Part shown: positions 57,801 through 64,000 of the stretch, in pieces
Layout of the letters: every line of letters starts with the position of its first letter
Numbering within the stretch: position 1 is the stretch's first letter
NCBI GenBank assembly: GCA_003999685.1
Contig: CP021231.1
Location: forward strand, 1,054,001 to 1,118,000
DNA length: 64,000 nt
Reading direction: 5' to 3'
From: Taiwanofungus camphoratus
Taxonomy: Eukaryota; Basidiomycota; Agaricomycetes; Polyporales; Taiwanofungaceae
Notes under the pieces: model-generated
Told to the model about the DNA's origin: nothing
The model's database searches: none
What the model saw: the letters and a program-made list of their open reading frames with translations, nothing else
Translations under genes and position numbers: made by a program

Positions 57801-60189
57801 GAGCAGTCGTTCAATGAGTGATGTGACCATTTACAGATCTCCATTTTTAGACTATCAGTAAGGCAATAGAGCAGTACTGTCGGAGTGTCGAAGAGTTGTT
57901 CATGGCGGAGATGTTTCCCCGTCCGACTGAATACCTACAACCTCAAAAATCGTCTGCATGGCTAGAGAAAGCCAAATCACTGGCAAATACGAGCGAGAAG
58001 AAAGTAGAGCCATTCACCTTCCAACCAGAGTCCTGCGTCAAGTTGAACAACGTCGAGGCCGCCCGGCGACTACTCGACGGCATGTACGCGCAGATACAGG
58101 CTGACAAGAAGACTGATGTCTTGAAGAACAGCGCGCCTGCTGTTCCAGAGAAGACAGAACGAGCAGATCGATTTCTCTTCACAGTCAAGATCGTTATTGC
58201 CGAATGCCTTGTGCCGCTTGATAGCAGTCCGTCGGCGAAGTTAGATACCTTCGTCACTCTCAGCGACGAACAGGGCAATCGGCTAGCGAAGACTCGGACG
58301 ATCTACGAGACTCTGAACCCTCGATGTGAGTATGAGCATCTAGCGGGAGATCACGTCGTCTAACCTGTCGTCGGGCTTTAGGGGACGAGACTTTTGACAT
58401 GTCGGTCGAGAAGCCGCTGTGGCTGATGGTCAGTGTGCGCGACCGTGCACTAATCGGAAAGCACGACACCGTGGGGCGTGCTTATATCTGCCTGGACCCC
58501 CGGCGGTATGGCGACTTCCTCACGCACGACCAGTGGATGGACCTGGACACGCAGGGCCGCATCCTGCTTCGTATCAGCATGGAGGGCGAGAAGGACGATC
58601 TGCAGTTCTACTTCGGGCGAGCCTTCCGGTCGCTGAAGCGGGCGGAGAGCGACATGGTGCGCGTGTTCATCGACAAGGTGAGTCGTGCGGGCGCACGCGG
58701 CGCATCTCGAGCGCGACGGCTCACGCGCGCCCCCAGGTCTCGCCGTTCATCCGGCAGTGCATCTCGCGCACGGTGCTCAAGACCCTCGTCAAGTCGGCGA
58801 GCGGGAGCATCGACTACAATAGGGCGCTCGGGAACGTGACCGCGCTGTTCGGGCAGCTGGGGTCCGCGAGCAACTCGGAGGTGCAGATCCCGCTGCCGCA
58901 GTCGGAGCGGCCGCGCGTGCGGCCCGAGGCGCTGTCGGACGTGGAGATCGAGGCGGCGATCGTGCCGCTGTTCGACTACCTCGACGCGACGCTGCCGACG
59001 TTCAACACGTACCTGAGCGAGAGCACGAAGGAGGTGGTCATGACGCGCGTGTGGAAGGAGATCCTGAACGTGATCGAGGGCCTGCTGATCCCGCCGCTGT
59101 CGGACATCTCGAGCGAGATGAAGCCGCTCAGCGACAAGGAGGTCGACATCGTCTTCAAGTGGCTCAAGGCAGGTCTGCGTGTGTGTGTCTGCTGGACGAG
59201 TGTTCCTGATTCTGGCGTTGCAGTTCCTGCGAGACTACTTCTACGCGGGCGGCGAGGGGCCGGTGCCCCTCGAGTCGCTCCAGAACCAAAAGTACCGTGA
59301 TGTGCTCTCGATCCGGCTCTACTACGACTGGCACACGTGAGTCGCCTCCCCATCTCCTCTTTCCCCGCTGATCTCCCCGCCTCCGCAGCGACGCGCTGAT
59401 GGAAGAGTGCGTGCGAATGATGCAACAGAGCCTGCGGGCGTCGCCGTCGGTGAAGAAGCGCGCGAAGAGCGTGTACCAGCAGCGCAACCTGGGCACGATC
59501 CGCAACCGCAAGAAGGAGAAGCAGCAGGAGAAGGAGGGCAGCAACGGCGAGACGATCCTGCGCATCCTCCGCATGCGGTGCGTGTGTTGCTCCTTCTCTT
59601 CTCTGCGTTTCGTCGGTTGCTTCCCGTCGCGCCCTGCCTCCCTTCCTCGTCTCCCTTGCCCCCTGCCTTCTCTTCCTGTTCTTCTCGCCCGTTGCCTTTG
59701 CTCCCAGGCCCTGTGGGCCCTTCCCTTTGGCCGCGTTTATGTGCATTTCCGTCTCTCGAGTACACGCGCACACTCAACTGACTCTGCTTCTCCCTGCTTC
59801 CCGCGCATCTTCCGTCTTCGACCTGGCTTCCGACCGGGCCTCTCCGTCTGCGACCTCCCTCCAACCCGGACCACGCCCTCGCCCCTCACCTCACCCCCAC
59901 CCCCGGCCCCCTCCGTCCCGCCGTCCCGCCGTCCCGCCGTCGCGCCGCGCCCTGCCCTCCCGCAAACCCTCGCGGCCGCGCACACAGCCCGGGCACGTCC
60001 GACTTCATCGCGCAGCAGCTGCAGGCGATGACGAGCATGCAGGCGGAGCGGGAGGCGCACGCGCAGGAGGCGGCGCGGCGGCGGCTCGCGCGTCCGCGCG
60101 CGGGCGGGATGGCGCCGTCGCCGTCGTCGTCGCTGTCGCAGTCGCTCTCCGCGATCCCGCCCGTGCCGCCGCTCCCGCCCAAGGCGTAG
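54884..60189 (+). CDS. Munc13/Ync13-like protein (MHD1-C2-MHD2)
   Basis: Fifteen exons join in phase to give 1,370 aa: 54884-54963, 55101-55331, 55385-55961, 56015-56728, 56781-57136, 57190-57381, 57435-57531, 57583-57600, 57656-57796, 57851-58325, 58382-58677, 58737-59168, 59224-59336, 59389-59577, 59988-60189. The N-terminal half (LFKDTRDGTKGVRFPKDLLKVLEQKL, RRQMKENRKIEELILMF) and the middle match the fungal MUN-type family. A C2 domain (about 58160-58560, FTVKIVIAECLVPL to VGRAYICLDP) lies between the two Munc13-homology parts, the order seen in fission yeast Ync13. Such proteins help vesicles tether and fuse at exocytic sites and septa. The last intron (59578-59987) is about 410 bp, long for this genome. 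One intron (59169-59223) is GC-AG. Confidence 0.88.
57583..57600 (+). other. 18-nt microexon of the Munc13-like gene
   Basis: Encodes AIAADK between introns 57532-57582 and 57601-57655. The flanking phase is 0 on both sides, so skipping it would keep the frame and drop six residues. Confidence 0.7.
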
Positions 60190-61201
60190 CGGGCGGGCGG
60201 CGGGCGGGCAGGGACGGTCTGTCTGCCTGCGCGGCGCGTCTGGTTTTCGCTTTCCGCATTTCGCTTTTCGCTGTCTCTTTTTCGCTGTCTCTCATTTCGC
60301 GGCCCGCGGTGGATCCCGACTTTTTTTAATATTTTTTTTTACCTCTGCTGACATTCGTGCGCGCGCGCGTGCTGCTTATACGGTACTGGGACGATACCTC
60401 GCATGCTATTCCGGTGCTCTGCGTGGTGCTGCGTTTGCACTTCCCTCCCTCATCGCTTCGTTGCTTCGTTGGTTTGTTCCTCCCTCGGTTATGTTATGTA
60501 CCTCACGACGCGCGCGCGTCTCTGTGCCGCGCCCGTCCCGTCTGTCCTGTCCTATCCTGTCACGTCATGTCATGTCATTCATCGTAGCGGAACACAATCT
60601 CAATCTCAATTGGACCTATGCAGGCCTCCGTTGATGAGCGCCGCGGGTTATGTCATTCATCATAGCGTAACACAATCTCAATTTCAATTGGACCTATGTA
60701 GGCCTCCGTTGATGCGCGCGTGCGTCCGTCCAAATCCAAAGCCGCCGCGCAGCGCAGCGTGCGAGCGTGAAGGCGCGGACACGGAATCGAGACGCAAGAG
60801 CGGCGGCGACGTGGCGTGTTAAAGAGTATACTACTGGTACAGACGTGTACATGCCAAGCAGGGCGGGTAGATCTAGATAGCAGACAGCGGGTGCGGCGTA
60901 CAGTACAGGTCGGTGGTATGCGTGTGCGTGTGCGTGTGCGTGTGCGGGCAGGCGGAATTAGGCAGGCGTATGGATACACGTGCGGGGTGCGCTCCGGGCG
61001 CGGGCGGCGGTCTCCCCCCTCCCCCTTCTCTCTCTCTCCCTCTCCTTTTGTGGTCAATTACGTATCGCAGAGTCATAGATAGCTTTCCGTTTCCTCCCTC
61101 CCCCGCTTGCTTCCTGCGGGCGGAGGATGCCGAGACGGCGGCGCGGCGGGTATGCGTCTCCTTCCCTTCTCTCGTTCTCTCGTTCTCTCGCGCGGCGCCG
61201 C
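60190..61201. other. Intergenic region with tandem duplication and GT-rich microsatellite
   Basis: It holds the 3' ends of the convergent Munc13-like gene and the small gene at 61202. A poly-T run lies at 60322-60340. A tandem duplication (unit about 78 bp, 60573-60637 and 60651-60715) and a CGTGTG microsatellite (60917-60947) are the only structured features. Several ORFs here are GC-driven and not supported. Confidence 0.6.
60573..60715. repeat. Direct duplication, period 78 bp
   Basis: Two copies of a block that starts TGTCATTCATC and ends GGCCTCCGTTGATG, differing at about five of 64 positions. Confidence 0.85.
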
Positions 61202-61869
61202 TCACACGCACTCGCCGCCGCCGTCGCCATCGCCGTCGCCGTCGTCGTCCTCCTCGACCTCTGATATCGAGGAGAGCGAGGAGTGGCGGGAGCGCGGCGA
61301 GCCGGGGCGTCTGCGGCGGGGGGCGGGGGCGGGGTCGAGGCCCGGGGGGTGGGAGGGGGCACCCGGGGGCGGGAGCGCGTGGGTATATGCGTCGGGCGAC
61401 GGCTGGGGGACGGGGGCGGGGCGCGGGGAAGGGGACGCGGTGTAGATGACGTAGGGCTCTGCGGGGGGCGCGTCGGGGATATCGGCGTCGGCGAACGCGT
61501 GCGGGCCGGGCGGGTCTGCCCACGGGTCGCAGGGCGGGTGTGGGTGTGCGGCGTGGGGAACGTCCTGCGAAGGGGGTCTGTCAGGGCACACGCGGGAGGG
61601 CAGAGACGGGTGCGCACCTTGGCGGGGGGCGGGTGGAGGGCCCACGCGGCGATCCTGCGTGTCCACTCTCTGCGGCGGAGGAACTCGACGCGGGCGCGGC
61701 GGTCGGCGGGGTGCTCGGCGGGTGCTCGCGCGTGGGCGCCGCTGTCGGCGGGGGGCGGCATGCGGGCGGCGGGCGAGCGGGGGAAGGCGCAGTCGAGGTA
61801 GTCGAGCGACTGCTCAGAGTAGGCGGCGGGGGCGGGGAAGCGGACGTTGGGAGGGGACGGGGCGGACAT
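61202..61869 (-). CDS. Conserved-looking small Pro/Ser-rich hypothetical protein
   Basis: Two exons, 61869-61618 and 61564-61202, with a 53-bp intron (GTGCGC...CGCAG); 204 aa. The first exon (MSAPSPPNVRFPAPAAYSEQ...) contains SLDYLDCAFPR and a charged helix ADRRARVEFLRRREWTRRIAAW; the second opens DVPHAAHPHPP, then DPWADPP and EPYVIY blocks, a Pro-rich stretch and an Arg/Ser then acidic tail (SSLSSISEVEEDDD). Distinct non-repetitive blocks in both exons, a clean in-phase intron and a normal stop argue that it is real although the region is GC-rich. No known domain or function. I think similar proteins occur in other mushroom genomes, but that needs a search. Confidence 0.65.
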
Positions 61870-63696
61870 GAGCGACGGGGCGAGCACGGCTCGGGCAGGG
61901 GGAGGCTGTGGCAGGCAGGGGCGTGCTTTTTGTAGTGGACAGGGCCGGAAGAAGGATGAGTCAGAAGGGTGCGATGGTGACGGCATCCGTCTGTCCACAT
62001 CGGGCTATTCGCATCCCGATCGCTGTCCCCGGCCTCGGCCCTGACACGGGCGTCGCCGCACGTCTCCCATTGGCTGGCCTCGACGGCGACCTGGGCTGGC
62101 CATCGTCTGATGATTCCCTGCTGCGCACAGCGCCCGCTCTGCCAACGCATGGTCCCCGTCATCGCCACTCGCGCGCCCAATCTCAAAACAGGAATCTCCT
62201 TCTGCGCTTGCTCGCCTCCTCCGCAGTCCATCATGATCATCCCCCACGGCACACGCAGTGTCTCTGCCGCATGCACTAGTCACACCCGCTGACTACAGCT
62301 TGGCCGCTGGCTGACTGTCCCCCGACCGACCGCTCCGTATTGGCAACTTGGGTTGACTTTCATGACCGGTAAGCACAGCACCGATCATGACGACCGCCGC
62401 TTGCTAGAGTCGTGCCGCGCCCGACGTCCCACTCAGGGCCGAGCATGTAGATACGAGGACATTGGTCGGCTCTGAATACCGTATTCTCTATCCCCGCCCC
62501 CCAGGCGTGCTAGATGTCTCCGTGGAGCGCGCATATAGCGCAGCATGCTCCGCCCCGCCCCGCCTCGCCTCACGGGCGACCAAAGACCAGCGGCACAGGG
62601 CCCGCCCTCACGCACCGCACACGACACGCCCCTTCCGATCCGATCTCCTCTTTGGCATCACCCACCCACCGCTACCCTTCCCATGCCGCAGTCGCCTCGC
62701 CGCCCGACCTCGGTCCCGGGACGTACTCCGCCACCCGCCACCCGCCACCTGCGAACGCAAGTAGCCGCCTCTGGGTGTGCAGCTCAGCGCCGCCGGCGTC
62801 ACTGGCGCAGTGCCTCCTGAGTCGCCCAGACCCTTAGCGCCGACCCCCGCTGCTCGCCTGCGCGATGCCCCGGCCCGCAGGCGTGTCGTTACACCTCACC
62901 CATGCTACCCTCCCCGCTGCCCGCGCTGTCCCCAGTGTCTCGCGCAACCCAAGGCCCAAGGGCCAGCAGCCAAGGCGCAACGCCTCCAGTGCGCGTCCTC
63001 TCCACGGCACGGCTGTATCCGCCCCCCCCCCCCTCCTCGCTGCCGCATCCCCACCGTCCCGCGCCCCACCTCATCCACGCACGCACACGCCGTCTACCCG
63101 TTTCCTCGCCCGCACCCCTCGTCGGCAGCGCGCCGGTGCTGGCTGACAACACCACCCTACACCCAACCCGCGCGGTGCGTGCTGCCGTTCTGCTGCAGGC
63201 AGCCTCCGCCGCGCGGCCGCGCCCCGTCCGCCTCGCACCGAGCCGACACCGGCCCCGAGGGCTCAGCGTCGACCTCAGGAGCCCGAGCCCAGCATCCGCC
63301 GCGGAGCGCAGCGTCCGTCGCGGAGTTGAACGCCTCGGGTCCAGGCACGGCGCGTCCGCGCACCGCTTTGGCAGCGGTAGCAAGTCCTTCGATGCTGTGT
63401 ACCTACCACGTGCCTTCGGCGAGCGGCTAGTGTTCTCATGCGTGACACGGGTGCTACAAGGACCCCCAATGATCCCTGTATAATGGATTGATCCCGACAT
63501 GTTGAAAAATCCAAATTTGGGTCCGGGCACTTGTGACGGTCTTGGTCCGGACGTGGACCAAGCATCACTTTTCTTTGGTCCGGACACGGATCATGCCTTC
63601 AAAACTTCCGGAATTTCATTTGTTTTTCGTTTTTAGCCCCCTGAGGACATCCGAAAAGATACAAGATACAGGTCTAAACCTCGACTTCCAGTCCAT
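61870..63696. other. GC-rich intergenic region
   Basis: About 1.8 kb, up to the 3' end of the right-edge ORF. It has many open frames on both strands, all Pro/Arg/Ala-rich with no domain, as expected from high GC. A poly-C run lies near 63022-63032. GGTCCGGAC motifs recur at about 63523-63580. Nothing else was recognised. Confidence 0.55.
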
Positions 63697-64000
63697 TCAT
63701 TCCTCGTTATCCGACTCATCTGTGTGTGTCCCGAGTTGACAGCTTCGCCGTTTCATCTCGAGCGACCTGGCAAGTTCTTTCACGGCAGCGTGCATAGTTG
63801 GCAACGCAACGGTCATCTCTTTGCATCGATCACCACTTGCAAGGAGTGTCTTTGGAGCAACGTTGAGAGTGCGGAGGAATGCTGTTATCGAATATGCTGG
63901 CAGCGAGCGTGATGGTAGGGACAATACAGCTTGTTGGTACGTCGTCGTCGTAAGAAATCTCCACATAGTTCGAGTATAATTTTTGAGGCGATGATTTCTG
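63697..64000 (-). CDS. Partial unrecognised ORF, open to the right edge
   Basis: The minus-strand frame is open from the window edge to a stop at 63697 (about 100 codons). It has a helical, amphipathic stretch (LPTMHAAVKELARSLEMKRRS) and an acidic end (THTDESDNEE), the look of a C-terminal exon. The MWRF at 63966 may not be the true start. I do not recognise the family. Confidence 0.45.
   Translation of the reverse strand, partial: RNHRLKNYTRTMWRFLTTTTYQQAVLSLPSRSLPAYSITAFLRTLNVAPKTLLASGDRCKEMTVALPTMHAAVKELARSLEMKRRSCQLGTHTDESDNEE

Noticed and set aside
60573-60715. tRNA or snoRNA gene in the duplicated block
   Set aside because: No cloverleaf, A/B box or C/D box arrangement could be made out in the repeated unit.
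60873-61523. 216-codon minus-strand ORF with poly-His-Thr tail
   Set aside because: It overlaps the better supported 204-aa gene in another frame, and the His-Thr run is translation of the CGTGTG microsatellite.
62462-63587. Overlapping 190-230 codon ORFs on both strands
   Set aside because: Very high GC gives few stops; the products are Pro/Ala/Arg-rich with no domain, intron signal or preferred strand.

Overview
The window looks like a transposon-rich piece of a basidiomycete (probably Agaricomycete) nuclear genome. The evidence is the short introns of about 45-60 bp in every host gene, a fungal-type UTP10, LHS1 and Munc13-like gene set, a CRIB/PAK-type kinase, chromodomain-bearing Ty3/gypsy elements, and a Tc1/mariner-like transposase of a type I associate with mushroom genomes. 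No species can be named from the sequence alone.

Layout. Positions 1-1466 hold the 5' end of an LTR element (family A) on the minus strand. Positions 1467-7820 hold a divergent pair of unrecognised, low-complexity, intron-bearing genes whose frames are interrupted. Positions 7820-8925 are a 34-bp minisatellite split by a solo LTR of family B. Positions 8925-25675 are a single minus-strand family A retroelement, its 3' half lost, expanded by nested insertions: a nearly complete chromovirus (B1, 10063-18088) that itself carries a solo family A LTR, a 1.6-kb LTR-like element (C) that carries another solo A LTR, and a solo A LTR inside the A LTR. Positions 26620-30233 are an old A LTR split by a Tc1/mariner-like DNA transposon with TA target duplications. 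Positions 30786-37841 are a second chromovirus copy (B2). A LINE RNase H remnant at about 38030-38450 ends the repeat zone.

From 38601 onward the window becomes ordinary gene-dense chromosome: a PAK-like kinase (+), UTP10 (-) tail-to-tail with it, LHS1 (+) sharing a 286-bp divergent promoter with UTP10, a Munc13/Ync13-like gene (+), a small Ser/Pro-rich protein (-), and a partial ORF at the right edge (-). The roles are housekeeping and mostly unrelated: rRNA processing, ER protein folding, exocytosis and Rho-GTPase signalling.

The most interesting signals lie in the chromovirus family B. A 12-nt perfect complement joins the primer-binding position to the predicted 5' end of the transcript, the Tf1/sushi self-priming arrangement. 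There is a conserved 84-codon double zinc-knuckle ORF between the chromodomain and the 3' LTR. An 11-bp length difference always falls on the same LTR in two independent insertions. The retroelements are broken fossils and are described only at the level of parts and insertions.
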